From the NCBI RefSeq assembly GCF_013204795.1, contig NZ_JABMKW010000020.1:1116001-1180000 (forward strand): a stretch of 64,000 nt of DNA, in the 5' to 3' direction. The notes beneath the pieces were generated by a model. The model was not told the DNA's origin. It saw only the letters and a program-made list of their open reading frames with translations, and did no database searches. Of the stretch, positions 36,909 through 45,270 are shown in pieces (within the stretch, counting starts at the first letter, position 1; every line of letters begins with the position of its first letter). Source of the stretch: Pedobacter panaciterrae. GTDB lineage: Bacteria > Bacteroidota > Bacteroidia > Sphingobacteriales > Sphingobacteriaceae. Position numbers and translations under genes: made by a program.

Positions 36909-37307
36909 TTATGCCTGGTGTTTCAAATCCGGAACATACCCCAGGCCAGGTGTAAGCCAGTGCAATAAAAACACTCTTGAATAGCGGTAATTAAACGGAG
37001 CAAACAGAAATACACCAACCATAATAATTGCAACATATATCCAAAGGTTCTCGTAAGTAAGATCTACGCCCAGTATATAAGCTGCTACCGCGATGGTAAT
37101 CATTTCAGCAACATTCATAGCATAACTAATGAACATTGCTACATAAAAAAAGCCAGGTTCCCTTTCAAAACGAAGGTTACAAACGGGACAATATTCATTA
37201 GTTGTCTGGCCCTTAAAAGCATAAAGCTTACCAGAAAATATTGGGCCTTTTCTACATCTTGGACATTTACACTCCACAACTGCCTGTATTTTTGATATTG
37301 GTTTCAT
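36909..37307 (-). CDS. DUF983 zinc-ribbon membrane protein
   Basis: A 132-residue inner membrane protein of the DUF983 family. The start at 37307 (MKPISKIQAV) is taken instead of 37328 because the family begins near the VECKCPRCRKGPIF block. A zinc ribbon is suggested by CKCPRC and YCPVC, followed by two membrane helices (FYVAMFISYAMNVAEM and IYVAIIMVGVFLFAPF). Its function is unknown. An Fnr-box-like palindrome 49 bases upstream and the Crp/Fnr gene ahead of it suggest redox or cAMP-type regulation. Confidence 0.82.
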   Translation of the reverse strand: MKPISKIQAVVECKCPRCRKGPIFSGKLYAFKGQTTNEYCPVCNLRFEREPGFFYVAMFISYAMNVAEMITIAVAAYILGVDLTYENLWIYVAIIMVGVFLFAPFNYRYSRVFLLHWLTPGLGYVPDLKHQA

Positions 37308-37355
37308 AACTTTAATATTATGACACAAAAATACGACAGATAAAACAGTTAATTT

Positions 37356-37369
37356 ATGATCCAGATCAT
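37356..37369. promoter_or_regulatory. Fnr-box-like palindrome before the DUF983 gene
   Basis: ATGAT-CCAG-ATCAT has the 5-4-5 layout of the Fnr box TTGAT-N4-ATCAA. It lies between the Crp/Fnr gene and the DUF983 gene. The neighbouring regulator keeps E and R of the Fnr-type recognition helix, so it is a fair candidate binding site. Confidence 0.45.
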
Positions 37370-37371
37370 AC

Positions 37372-37953
37372 TTAAATTCTAATGATTTTACCCCTAAGCA
37401 GTTTCAATTCCTTCTGATCTGAAAGTTTTTTGATGATACGGATTACCGTTTCCACTCGTAGCCCGCTCATGTCTGCAAGTTGCTGCCGGGTTACCTTTAG
37501 CTCCTGACTATGTTCTACATCTTTAAACAGGTAAGCAATAAGCGTTCTTATTCTGTGTTCTGCATGTTCATTTGCCAGTTCTTCGAGCATCATTGACTTA
37601 TAAAACAAACGATGGCTCAGGGTCTGAATAAGCTTCATACTAAAATCAGGATGTTCCTTTAGCATTTTAAGAAAGTCCTCTCCTTTTACGACTATAATTT
37701 CTGAATCCTGAGTGGCAATTGTGTAGGCCAGATAGGATTTATTAACTAATAATGCAGGTTCTCCGAAATATTCATTGGCTTTAAAGATGCCTTGTATAAA
37801 TTCTTTGCCATCATCATTTACGGTTACCATTCTCACCTTGCCACTCTTTATAAAATATACTGCCCTGGGATAAGCTCCAGGCTCATAAATTACATCTCCC
37901 TTTTTATAAAGAGATGGTTTAAAATTATTATCCAGCAAATATTTAATTGTCAT
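37372..37953 (-). CDS. Crp/Fnr-family transcription factor
   Basis: A 193-residue regulator with an N-terminal cyclic-nucleotide-binding jellyroll (KKGDVIYEPGAYPRAVYFIKSGKVRMVTVNDDGKEFIQGIFKANEYFGEPALLVNKSYLAYTIATQDSEIIVVKGEDFLKML) and a C-terminal HTH. The recognition region is ADMSGLRVETVIRIIKKLSDQKEL; Fnr has E-x-x-S-R, while here the Ser position is Ile (E-T-V-I-R). No N-terminal cysteines for an Fe-S cluster are visible, so it is not a classical oxygen-sensing Fnr. A perfect palindrome just before the start codon suggests self-regulation. Confidence 0.9.
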   Translation of the reverse strand: MTIKYLLDNNFKPSLYKKGDVIYEPGAYPRAVYFIKSGKVRMVTVNDDGKEFIQGIFKANEYFGEPALLVNKSYLAYTIATQDSEIIVVKGEDFLKMLKEHPDFSMKLIQTLSHRLFYKSMMLEELANEHAEHRIRTLIAYLFKDVEHSQELKVTRQQLADMSGLRVETVIRIIKKLSDQKELKLLRGKIIRI

Positions 37954-37954
37954 G

Positions 37955-37972
37955 ATGAAAATGCATTTTCAT
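37955..37972. promoter_or_regulatory. 18-base perfect palindrome at the Crp/Fnr gene start
   Basis: ATGAAAATGCATTTTCAT is its own reverse complement. It begins 2 bases before the regulator start codon (37953, minus strand) and fills most of the 27-base gap to the ddl stop. It covers the ribosome binding area, so binding or folding there would block translation or the 5' part of the message. Confidence 0.5.
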
Positions 37973-37980
37973 TTTAAATG

Positions 37981-38967
37981 CTACCCTATCGTTTCCTTAA
38001 TGAGCTTAGTATAAAAATCATTTAACTTCATTCCCATTGCTGCAACTTGTTGAGGAATAAAGCTGGTTGAAGTTTGTCCGGGAATGGTATTTATCTCAAT
38101 GAAGTAAAAATCACCTTCATCTTCTGTAAGTATAAAATCTATACGTACTACCCCCCTGCAATTCAACTTCACATAAACAGCTTCTGCTATTTTTGCCACT
38201 CTGTCTCTTGTTGCCGGTTTAACCGCTGCAGGGGTTGTTTCTGTGGCTACTCCAGGAGTATATTTAGCTTCAAAATCAAAAAACTCTTTTGCCGTTTCTA
38301 CCTCTGTAATAGGCAACACCTTTATTTTGCCATCAAGTTTTACTACACCAACGGTAAACTCTCTGCCTGATATAAACTCTTCTATCAAAATTTGGTTATC
38401 CTCATGAAAAGCTTTCTCAAGAGCTGCTTCCAAATCATTGCCATGGCTAACCTTACTCATGCCGATGCTACTGCCGCCGTTATTTGGTTTAACAAAGTAT
38501 GGTAATTTAAGGTCTTTTTTTAGTTGAATTAAATCGTAAGGTACATTCTTAAAGATCTGAGCAGATTTAGCAACATTCAATTGATCTATATTTTGTACAA
38601 CGGCCTTTGTATAACCTTTGTTCATGGTAATGGCCGATGTAAGCGCATCACATGTTGTATACGGAATATTAAGCATATCAAAATACCCTTGTAGCTTGCC
38701 ATCTTCGCCCGGGGAGCCGTGTATAGCTATAAATACCCCTTCGAACATTATTTTTCTTCCTTTTATGGTAAGAGAAAAATCGTTACGGTCAACCTCTATT
38801 TTCACAGAATCTGCAGGCTCATAAAACCAGCCTTGCTGGGTAAGCATAATTTTATAAACATCGAATTTACTGGTATCTAAATTCTGTGCTATTGTTGCGG
38901 CACTTTTAACGGAGACTACCCATTCGCCAGTGGTACCTCCGGTTAGCAATGCTATTGTTTTCTTCAT
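37981..38967 (-). CDS. ddl: D-alanine--D-alanine ligase
   Basis: A 328-residue ATP-grasp enzyme that makes the D-Ala-D-Ala dipeptide of the wall precursor. MKKTIALLTGGTTGEWVVSVKSAATI at the start, GSPGEDGKLQGYFDMLNIPYTTCDAL with the Ddl signature, FVKPNNGGSSIGMSKV (grasp loop) and GVVRIDFILTEDEGDFYFIEINTIPGQTSTSFIPQQVAA (metal and D-Ala site) are all present. Length is normal. It leads the crp gene by 27 bases on the same strand. Confidence 0.96.
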   Translation of the reverse strand: MKKTIALLTGGTTGEWVVSVKSAATIAQNLDTSKFDVYKIMLTQQGWFYEPADSVKIEVDRNDFSLTIKGRKIMFEGVFIAIHGSPGEDGKLQGYFDMLNIPYTTCDALTSAITMNKGYTKAVVQNIDQLNVAKSAQIFKNVPYDLIQLKKDLKLPYFVKPNNGGSSIGMSKVSHGNDLEAALEKAFHEDNQILIEEFISGREFTVGVVKLDGKIKVLPITEVETAKEFFDFEAKYTPGVATETTPAAVKPATRDRVAKIAEAVYVKLNCRGVVRIDFILTEDEGDFYFIEINTIPGQTSTSFIPQQVAAMGMKLNDFYTKLIKETIG

Positions 38968-39002
38968 CTGTATAATTTTTTAAATTCTAATATATCTATT
39001 AT

Positions 39003-39035
39003 ATGTATACGCGTTATGAGTTATAATGTATACAT
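39003..39035. repeat. Inverted repeat in the ddl upstream region
   Basis: ATGTATAC (39003-39010) and GTATACAT (39028-39035) are inverted around a 17-base spacer holding TTATGAGTTATAA. It is 36 bases upstream of the ddl start and between divergent genes. It could be a regulator site. No promoter is assigned to ddl. Confidence 0.35.
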
Positions 39036-39164
39036 AACTTACTATCGTTGGTCAACAACTGTCCGAGCGATCTAACTAAGCAAAGTGATCAGGTCAGCTA
39101 AGGCACAAATATAAATTAGTTGGTGCAGATGTCATTTTAATTCCAATAAAATATTATTTTAATC

Positions 39165-39172
39165 TAAATTTG
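39165..39172 (+). promoter_or_regulatory. -7 box of the PASTA-mltG operon
   Basis: TAAATTTG fits TAnnTTTG and is 30 bases before the start codon at 39202. No matching TTTG -33 element is seen 17-23 bases upstream. Confidence 0.4.
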
Positions 39173-39201
39173 GACGCTATACCTTCAGAAGAGAAAAACG
39201 C

Positions 39202-39972
39202 ATGGGCAAATTCATATCTTATTTAAAAACAAATTCATTTAGGAACAATCTTATTGCTGCTATAATTACTGTTGCAGTAATCTTATTTACCGCATTCTTT
39301 AGTTTAAGGTATTACACCAAACATGGCCAGGGTTTAAATGTACCATCAGTTAAAGGACTATCATTTACACAAGCGGTTAGTAAGCTTGAACAGTTGGGTT
39401 TACGTTATGAGGTCGATTCTGTTTATATTATGGATACCCCTCCGGGAACAGTAATAGATCAGGATCCAAACCCTAATACTTTTGTAAAAGACAACAGAAC
39501 AATTTACCTGACTGTGAGCATGAATAAGGCTCCAAATGTTAAATTTCCGGATGTCGTATATAAATCATTAAGACAAGCCCAGGCAATAATTGAAAGTTTT
39601 GGTCTGAAACTTGGGGACACTACTTATAAACCGGATGTGAGCAGAGATGTTGTTTTAGAAGTTTCTTTTGGAAATCAGCCCATTAAAGTTGGGGAAATGG
39701 TACCGAAAGGGTCAAGAATTGACTTTTTATTGGGCGACGGAAAAGGAAATGAAGAAGTAGACATTCCAACTCTTATCGGCTTAACTAAAGATGAGGCATT
39801 GTTTGCATTGAGAAATGGCGCGATGTTAAACCTTGGAACAGTTACATATGAGGGGGTTGTGACGGATTCTGCCAATGCTGTAATCATAAAACAGGACCCA
39901 CTTGCAACAGATTCGGTAACTAAAGTAAAAATTGGAACACCGGTAAACATTACATTATCTAATAAAAATTAA
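39202..39972 (+). CDS. Membrane-anchored triple-PASTA protein
   Basis: A 256-residue protein with a short cytoplasmic N-terminus, one membrane helix (residues 16-36, NLIAAIITVAVILFTAFFSL) and three PASTA domains outside (about 43-110, 113-180, 184-255), each with the pattern VPSVKGLSFTQAVSKLEQLGL ... GTVIDQDPNPNTFV. PASTA domains bind wall glycan or stem peptides, but no kinase domain is attached. The downstream mltG suggests a role in peptidoglycan synthesis or its control. Operon spacing is 18 bases to mltG. Confidence 0.88.
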   Translation: MGKFISYLKTNSFRNNLIAAIITVAVILFTAFFSLRYYTKHGQGLNVPSVKGLSFTQAVSKLEQLGLRYEVDSVYIMDTPPGTVIDQDPNPNTFVKDNRTIYLTVSMNKAPNVKFPDVVYKSLRQAQAIIESFGLKLGDTTYKPDVSRDVVLEVSFGNQPIKVGEMVPKGSRIDFLLGDGKGNEEVDIPTLIGLTKDEALFALRNGAMLNLGTVTYEGVVTDSANAVIIKQDPLATDSVTKVKIGTPVNITLSNKN

Positions 39973-39990
39973 TCACACTATCATTTATAT

Positions 39991-41049
39991 ATGTCAAACG
40001 AAGAAAATAAAACAGGTCTTAAAAAGAATACCAAAATAATATTAGGCTTACTATTGCTTGTTTTAATTGCCGGGGGCTTTTATGGACTTAAATTATATAA
40101 AGTATACTTTGCACCAAATGTTACGGGCAACGAAAAATACCTGTATATAAGAACAGGTTACAATATCGACGACCTGTATAAAGAGATTAAACTAAAAGAT
40201 ATGCTAACCGATATAGGTTCTTTTAGTGAAGCTTCCGGAAAAATGCAGCTTGCACGTTCTTTAAAACCAGGGCGCTATAAACTGGCAAAAGGTATGAATA
40301 ACCGCAGCATTATTAATATGCTGAAGTCGGGCAATCAGGATCCTGTAAAACTTAAGTTTCAAAACTTAAGGCAAAAAGAAAACTTTGCCGGCTATCTCTC
40401 AAGAAACCTTGAACCAGATTCTTTAACTTTTATAAATCTGCTCGACTCTGCGTCTTTGCTCGAAAAGTATGGTTTTAATAAAGATAACAGCTATGTGATG
40501 TTCATTCCTAACACTTACGAAATGTATTGGAATGTTACTGCTTCGGAGTTCTTTGACAGAATGCATGCTGAATATGATAAATTCTGGAATGCTGATCGCA
40601 AACAAAAAGCAGCATCGTTAAACCTAACTCCTATTCAGGTTTCTATATTAGCTTCCATCGTTGATGCCGAAGCTTTATACGACAAAGAAATGCCTATTAT
40701 TGCAGGTCTGTATTTAAACCGCTTAAATAAAGGTATATTGCTTCAGGCAGATCCAACCGTTATTTTTGCCAATAACGACTTTACAGTTAAACGTGTTACC
40801 AATTCGCTTTTAAGTATACAATCAAAATACAATACTTATAAATATGCCGGTTTACCTCCAGGGCCCATCATGATGCCTAGTATTAATGCTATTGACGCTG
40901 TATTAAACCGTGATAATAACAATTATATTTACATGTGTGCCAAGGAAGATTTTTCCGGCTATCATAACTTTGCGGTAACAGTTCAGGAGCACGAAAGGAA
41001 CGCTAAAAAATATAGAGATGCCTTAAACCAACGCAATATTTTTAAATAA
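39991..41049 (+). CDS. mltG: Endolytic murein transglycosylase MltG
   Basis: A 352-residue inner-membrane-anchored lytic transglycosylase that ends glycan chain growth. One N-terminal helix is followed by the LysM-like part (KYLYIRTGYNIDDLYKEIK ... GRYKLAKGMNNRSIINMLKSGNQDPVKLKF) and the YceG domain (FIPNTYEMYWNVTASEFFDRMHAEYDKFW; LASIVDAEALYDKEMPIIAGLYLNRLNKGILLQADPTVIF; NTYKYAGLPPGPIMMPSINAIDAVLN). The usual E. coli ASIVEKET block reads ASIVDAEA here, so one Glu is conserved and one is Asp. Its stop overlaps the ATG of the thioesterase. Confidence 0.92.
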   Translation: MSNEENKTGLKKNTKIILGLLLLVLIAGGFYGLKLYKVYFAPNVTGNEKYLYIRTGYNIDDLYKEIKLKDMLTDIGSFSEASGKMQLARSLKPGRYKLAKGMNNRSIINMLKSGNQDPVKLKFQNLRQKENFAGYLSRNLEPDSLTFINLLDSASLLEKYGFNKDNSYVMFIPNTYEMYWNVTASEFFDRMHAEYDKFWNADRKQKAASLNLTPIQVSILASIVDAEALYDKEMPIIAGLYLNRLNKGILLQADPTVIFANNDFTVKRVTNSLLSIQSKYNTYKYAGLPPGPIMMPSINAIDAVLNRDNNNYIYMCAKEDFSGYHNFAVTVQEHERNAKKYRDALNQRNIFK

Positions 41050-41456
41050 TGTATACTCATACTACCAAAATAAGGGTTAGATACGGCGAAACGGACCAAA
41101 TGGGATATGTTTATTACGGAAATTATGCTGAGTACTACGAAGTTGCGCGTGTAGAGATGCTAAGAAGTTTGGGCATGGATTATGTCGGAATGGAAAGTGC
41201 GGGTGTAATGATGCCTGTTTTAGAGCTTAACTGTAAATATATAAAGCCAGCTTTATATGATCAGGAAATCACAATTAAAACTACGATCCACGACCTTCCG
41301 GGTGTGAGGATCCATTTTAAATATGAATTATCTAATCCGGCTGGTGAACTTATTAACATTGGAACAACTACGCTGGTGTTTGTGGATATGGCAAAAAACA
41401 AACCTTGCTCTCCTCCAGAAAATTTTATGGAGAAGTTAAGGGTATTTTTTAATTAA
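41049..41456 (+). CDS. YbgC/FadM-type acyl-CoA thioesterase
   Basis: A 135-residue hotdog thioesterase. TKIRVRYGETDQMGYVYYGNYAEYYEVARVEMLRSLGMDYVGMES has the active-site Asp-Gln-Met-Gly-x-x-Tyr-x-Gly-Asn-Tyr motif of the YbgC family. It overlaps mltG by one base (ATAATG type), so the two are translationally coupled. In the Tol-Pal system ybgC lies with envelope genes; a link with wall synthesis here is inference from the operon. Confidence 0.9.
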   Translation: MYTHTTKIRVRYGETDQMGYVYYGNYAEYYEVARVEMLRSLGMDYVGMESAGVMMPVLELNCKYIKPALYDQEITIKTTIHDLPGVRIHFKYELSNPAGELINIGTTTLVFVDMAKNKPCSPPENFMEKLRVFFN

Positions 41457-41465
41457 ATTTGATAG

Positions 41466-42458
41466 ATGGAGTGGGTTCATAAGCAACTTTTAAAAATCAG
41501 GCTTTATTCTATGTTTATTAGCTGGACAAAAGTTTGTGTTTTACCTGGTTTTAGTCCGCTACCAATTTATACTGTTGCCACATTCTTTTTTAAAGAGATT
41601 GGCAAAGACTCTCTAGTGAATAAGGCTTCTTCACTGGCATATAATTTTATGCTGGCCATTTTCCCTGCCATCATCTTCTTATTTACACTGATCCCCTTTA
41701 TACCCAAGAAAATCGGTTTTCAAGATCAACTAATGAACCTGATTATTTTGGTTTTGCCAGAAGATGCTTATAAAGCTTTTAGCACTACGCTTGATGAAAT
41801 TGTACATAAGCAGAACAGTGGTTTGCTGTCGTTCGGATTTATTTTATCGTTATTTTTTGCAACTAATGGGGTGCATAATCTAATGATGGCTTTTAATAAA
41901 TCATCGTTGATCATTGAAACACGTAGCTGGGTAAAACAACGCTTAATTGCCGTTTTACTAACCCTTGTGATTGCTTTTTCTGTAATTACTTGTATTATAG
42001 CAATGGCAATTGGTGAAATTGCATTAAACCGTATTGAAACCACACTTAACATTAAGGCGAGTTTTACAACATTTGCTATCCAGCTTACCAGATGGGCACT
42101 GTTAGGAATATTGTATTTTGTAACAATTTCTATCCTTTACAGATACGGACCGGCTCATGCCAAGAAATGGAAATTTTTCAGTGCCGGTTCGTGGCTGGCT
42201 ACTATACTCGCCTTTATCTCTGTTTGGGGCTTCTCTTTTTACATTAATAACTTCAGTTCATACAATAAAGTTTATGGTTCTATCGGTACACTTATCGTTA
42301 TTATGATCTGGCTTTATTTAAATTCTCTGATACTTTTGGTAGGATTTGAGCTAAATGCAAGCGTAGATCTGTCGAAAAGGAGTGTAAAAATCATCAGACC
42401 TAACTTCAATTTATTCAAAAAAGCGGCTCCAATAGAGGATAAACTAGGGAAAAGATAA
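41466..42458 (+). CDS. YihY/BrkB-family membrane protein
   Basis: A 330-residue inner membrane protein with about six helices. FFKEIGKDSLVNKASSLAYNFMLAIFPAIIFLFTLIPFIP is the YihY N-terminal block; RYGPAHAKKWKFFSAGSWLATILAFISVWGFSFYINNFSSYNKVYGSIGTLIVIMIWLYLNSLILLVGFELNASV is the conserved C-terminal half. The name 'ribonuclease BN' once given to this family is not supported by its sequence. It is the last gene of the run and ends before tRNA-Ser; its function is unknown. Confidence 0.88.
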   Translation: MEWVHKQLLKIRLYSMFISWTKVCVLPGFSPLPIYTVATFFFKEIGKDSLVNKASSLAYNFMLAIFPAIIFLFTLIPFIPKKIGFQDQLMNLIILVLPEDAYKAFSTTLDEIVHKQNSGLLSFGFILSLFFATNGVHNLMMAFNKSSLIIETRSWVKQRLIAVLLTLVIAFSVITCIIAMAIGEIALNRIETTLNIKASFTTFAIQLTRWALLGILYFVTISILYRYGPAHAKKWKFFSAGSWLATILAFISVWGFSFYINNFSSYNKVYGSIGTLIVIMIWLYLNSLILLVGFELNASVDLSKRSVKIIRPNFNLFKKAAPIEDKLGKR

Positions 42459-42517
42459 ATTTTTCTCACTCATTTTTAGCACGTTATCACTTTTAACCAG
42501 AATTATCTAAATCTGAA

Positions 42518-42548
42518 TTTGCAAAATCAAGTCGTATTTGTACTTTTG
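42518..42548 (+). promoter_or_regulatory. Promoter of tRNA-Ser
   Basis: TTTG (42518-42521), a 19-base gap and TACTTTTG (42541-42548) fit the Bacteroidetes promoter consensus well. The tRNA begins 4 bases later, so the transcript leader must be very short. Confidence 0.65.
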
Positions 42549-42552
42549 TCGC

Positions 42553-42642
42553 GGAGAGTTGGCAGAGTGGTCGATTGCGGCAGTCTTGAAAACTGTTGAC
42601 TTGTCAAAGGGTCCGCGGGTTCGAATCCCCCACTCTCCGCCA
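42553..42642 (+). tRNA. tRNA-Ser(UGA)
   Basis: A 90-base tRNA with a long variable arm, as for class II tRNAs. GGAGAGT (42553-42559) pairs with ACTCTCC (42632-42638); the anticodon stem-loop reads CAGTCTTGAAAACTG with anticodon TGA; the T loop is GGGTTCGAATCCC; CCA is encoded at 42640-42642. Its 3' end is the attachment site of the island that follows. Confidence 0.97.
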
Positions 42643-42643
42643 A
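42624..42643. repeat. attL of the genomic island: tRNA-Ser 3' end
   Basis: AATCCCCCACTCTCCGCCAA is repeated exactly at 56515-56534. Beyond the exact part, TCAAAACCAAnAAAAAGCCnGC also recurs after each copy. The tRNA stays intact because the repeat restores its 3' end. Confidence 0.8.
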
Positions 42644-42661
42644 AAAGGTGTCAAAACCAAC

Positions 42662-42697
42662 AAAAAGCCTGCAAATCGTATGATTAGCAGGCTTTTT
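42662..42697 (+). terminator. tRNA-Ser terminator
   Basis: AAAAAGCCTGC (42662-42672) pairs with GCAGGCTTTTT (42687-42697), a perfect 11-base stem with a T-tract. Confidence 0.85.
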
Positions 42698-42824
42698 GCT
42701 TTTTAGGACAAACCAAAATATGCATAAATTCTCAACTCATAAGTGAGTGATTCGGGATCAATTCCAAAACTTGTGGAGCAGAGGTTAAAAATATAGCTTT
42801 GCATTTTTATACCATTTTATATTT

Positions 42825-43941
42825 ATGTCATCAGCTGCTGCATCGTTGCTCAGATTATTTCTGCCAGATTTTATACTAGAGAATTTTGAATTCAAAGGGG
42901 TTATTGAGGATAGTGAAACCTTCCATATTGAACTTGAAGAACTGAATACCCCGCCTTCGGAATGGGATGGTATTAAAGTTTTGTCCAAAGGCTTTTTCCC
43001 TCAGATTGTGATTCAGGATTTCCCTATCCGCGGGCATAAAGTATTTTACCATATCCGAAGACGCAGATGGCTTAATACAGAGACTTCGAAGGTGGTTTAT
43101 CGAAATTGGACTTTAGTAGAAAAAGGAACGCGAATGACAGGAGATTTCGCGGCTTTTTTAAAAGAAATCAATCGATACAGCCCCCAGTAGCGTTGATACG
43201 ATCAGTTCATTCTATGGTGTAAAGACTAAAAACCTACTTCGGCAATATCGTGACTACCTTAGTGATTTTAAGAGCTGGGACCAGAAATTACATGCAAAAC
43301 AATGGCTGTTATATCCAGAAAACCTCGGTGAACGGCTTTCTATAGACGAAACCAGCCTGTCCCATGGCGAACTTTACACGATCCTTACCAACAAATCAGC
43401 AAAAGGTCGCAAAGGAGCCATTGTTGCCATTGTAGCAGGCACCAAAGCGGAAACCGTCATTTCAGTACTGAAAAAGATTTCAGAAAGAGCAAGAAAAAAA
43501 GTAACTGAAGTTACCCTGGATATGGCAGGTAATATGGAGTTGATCTGCAAACGTTGTTTTCCCCAGGCAACCAGAGTTACAGATCGTTTTCATGTACAGA
43601 AACTGGCTACTGAGGCCTTGCAGGAAATGCGGATCAAGCACAGGTGGGAAGCTATCGATGCAGAAAATGAAGCCATAGAGCGCTCAAAAAAGACCGGCAC
43701 TCCATTTCAACCAGAAGTCCTGTACAACGGGGATACGATCAAACAATTGCTGGCCCGTAGCAGGTATGTGCTGTACAAAAAGCCGTCTGATTGGACAAAT
43801 AGCCAAAAAGATCGTGCAGAACTTTTATTCGAGAGGTTCCCAAATCTTAAAACAGCTTATGGGCTCAGTTTTGGCCTGAGTCAGATCTTTGAAAACACAA
43901 CCGACAAAATCTTCGCTCAGCGCATATGGGCCACAAAGTAG
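42825..43941 (+). pseudogene. Truncated ISL3/ISAon1-like transposase (two frames)
   Basis: The first frame (42825-43190) encodes a 121-residue N-terminal region ending in NRYSPQ. The reading then continues in the +1 frame from about 43186 (PSSVDTISSFYG) to the stop at 43941, as in two-frame transposases of this group. The second part has the first catalytic Asp (LSIDETSLSHGELYTILTN) and second Asp (VTLDMAGNMELICKRCFPQATRVTDRFHVQKL), but ends at IFAQRIWATK, before the third catalytic Glu. The element is therefore dead and lacks its right end. Upstream, from about 42750, the sequence TCGGGATCAATTCCAAAACTTGTGGAG may be its left end. Confidence 0.75.
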
Positions 43942-44020
43942 GGCTCTGCCCAACTTCCGCTTGCTCCTTTGACACGTCCTGAAATGCGTTTACGATTGTA
44001 AACTAAAAAGCGGACAAGAC

Positions 44021-44050
44021 CAACTGTCAACCTATAGGCGGATGAGACCG
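44021..44050 (-). repeat. Lone IS end, inverted partner at 44300-44329
   Basis: The reverse complement of this stretch matches 44300-44329 in 27 of 30 bases and resembles the orfA-side end of the IS3-type element at 49135-49164 (GGTCT-ATxCGCCTATA core). Only the end is left; no transposase gene is attached. Confidence 0.5.
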
Positions 44051-44196
44051 TCAGCCAAATCTCTAATTTGCCATAATTCCAGATACTTCAGATTAGGAAG
44101 ATTCTTTAAGGCATCAAAGTTTTTGATACCACCGAGTTTAATCTCGACCGACCAAAGTTTCTTAAGGTCACTTAAAACGTCCAGGTTTGGGATAGA
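44051..44196 (-). pseudogene. Leucine-rich-repeat protein fragment
   Basis: On the minus strand the frame reads IPNLDVLSDLKKLW, then IKLGGIKNFDALKNLPNLKYLELWQIRDLADG, a clear leucine-rich repeat pattern. It is cut upstream by a stop (TGA near 44197) and downstream by the IS end at 44050. It is the only trace of a larger gene destroyed by IS activity. Confidence 0.5.
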
Positions 44197-44299
44197 TCAA
44201 GCTTGTTTTTTTCAAACCAAGTCTCCTTGGGCTTTGTCAATTGCTATTATCGTCATATGAAAATCATTCATAGTCTGTCTACTATTTTTTTGTGTCGCA

Positions 44300-44329
44300 C
44301 GGTCTCATGCGCCTATAGATTGACCGTTG
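44300..44329 (+). repeat. Lone IS end, inverted partner at 44021-44050
   Basis: CGGTCTCATGCGCCTATAGA and the following TTGACCGTTG mirror the left copy. The two ends face away from the LRR fragment between them, as if two IS copies had been deleted from the inner border outwards. Confidence 0.5.
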
Positions 44330-44439
44330 TAAAAAAAAAATCTATTTCAAGCGCTGTTTGCAAAACATTTGTTTTCGTTGAAAGCACATGTTTACAAAAA
44401 TTATCTTATTATTGTAATAAACCAACGCTCAGCATCTTA

Positions 44440-45270
44440 ATGTCAATGACAGAACTTATTTCCCCTCCAAAGCCATTTTTAAGATGGGCCGGAGGTAAGA
44501 CCTGGCTTCTAAAGGAGTTAGAAAACTACTTGCCAGAAAATGGATTCAACAAATATATTGAACCATTCCTAGGTGGTGGAGCCGTGTTCTTCCATCTTCA
44601 ATCAGAAGTATCTTTCCTATCCGATTTAAATAAGCAACTTACTGATACATATATTTCTTTAAAAGATAATGTTGAAGAAATAATTAGTGAATTACAACAT
44701 TACAACAATACTCAAGAATTTTATTACGGCATAAGGCAACAGAATCCTACCACTGAGATAGAAAAAGCAGCAAGATTCATTTACCTGAACCAAACCTCAT
44801 TCAATGGAATTTATAGAGAAAATTTGAGAGGTCAATATAATGTTCCATTTGGTTATCGGAAAAAGGACTTTCTTAATCCAGAACAACTAAGAGCTGCAAG
44901 TGCCGCCCTTAAGAATGCAACTATTGTTCAAAGAGACTTTATGGATTCACTAGTGGATGTTGCTCCTAATGATTTAGTATTTATTGACCCCCCTTATACT
45001 GTCACACATAATAATAATGGATTCATTAAATATAATGCAAAATTATTTGATTTACAAGCTCAACATAGACTCTCTGAATTTATTGATGAAATAAAAGCAA
45101 GAAGAGCTTATTATATTCTTACAAATGCTGCTCATGCAGAAATAAAAACAATTTTTGAGAAAGATCATGACAGGATGATAAAAGTATCAAGAGCGAGCCT
45201 AATTGGTGGTAAAAATGCAAAAAGAGGTCAATATGAGGAATATATCTTTACTAATGTAGAACCACGATGA
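44440..45270 (+). CDS. Dam-like D12-class DNA adenine N6-methyltransferase
   Basis: A 276-residue methyltransferase, of the length usual for Dam. FLRWAGGKTWLLKELENYLP is the conserved N-terminal block, EPFLGGGAVFFHL the SAM-binding FxGxG motif, and FIDPPYTVTHNNNGFIKYN the catalytic DPPY at residues 183-186. It would methylate adenine in a short palindrome, perhaps GATC; the target is not shown. The start at 44440 is chosen because the 79 codons before it run through IS-end and LRR debris. Its stop overlaps the ATG of the DGQHR gene by four bases (ATGA at 45267), so both are made together, suggesting one system. Confidence 0.9.
   Translation: MSMTELISPPKPFLRWAGGKTWLLKELENYLPENGFNKYIEPFLGGGAVFFHLQSEVSFLSDLNKQLTDTYISLKDNVEEIISELQHYNNTQEFYYGIRQQNPTTEIEKAARFIYLNQTSFNGIYRENLRGQYNVPFGYRKKDFLNPEQLRAASAALKNATIVQRDFMDSLVDVAPNDLVFIDPPYTVTHNNNGFIKYNAKLFDLQAQHRLSEFIDEIKARRAYYILTNAAHAEIKTIFEKDHDRMIKVSRASLIGGKNAKRGQYEEYIFTNVEPR

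Noticed and set aside
44203..44439. Longer N-terminus for the Dam-like methyltransferase
   Set aside because: The extra 79 codons pass through IS-end and LRR debris and do not look like the start of any Dam protein.
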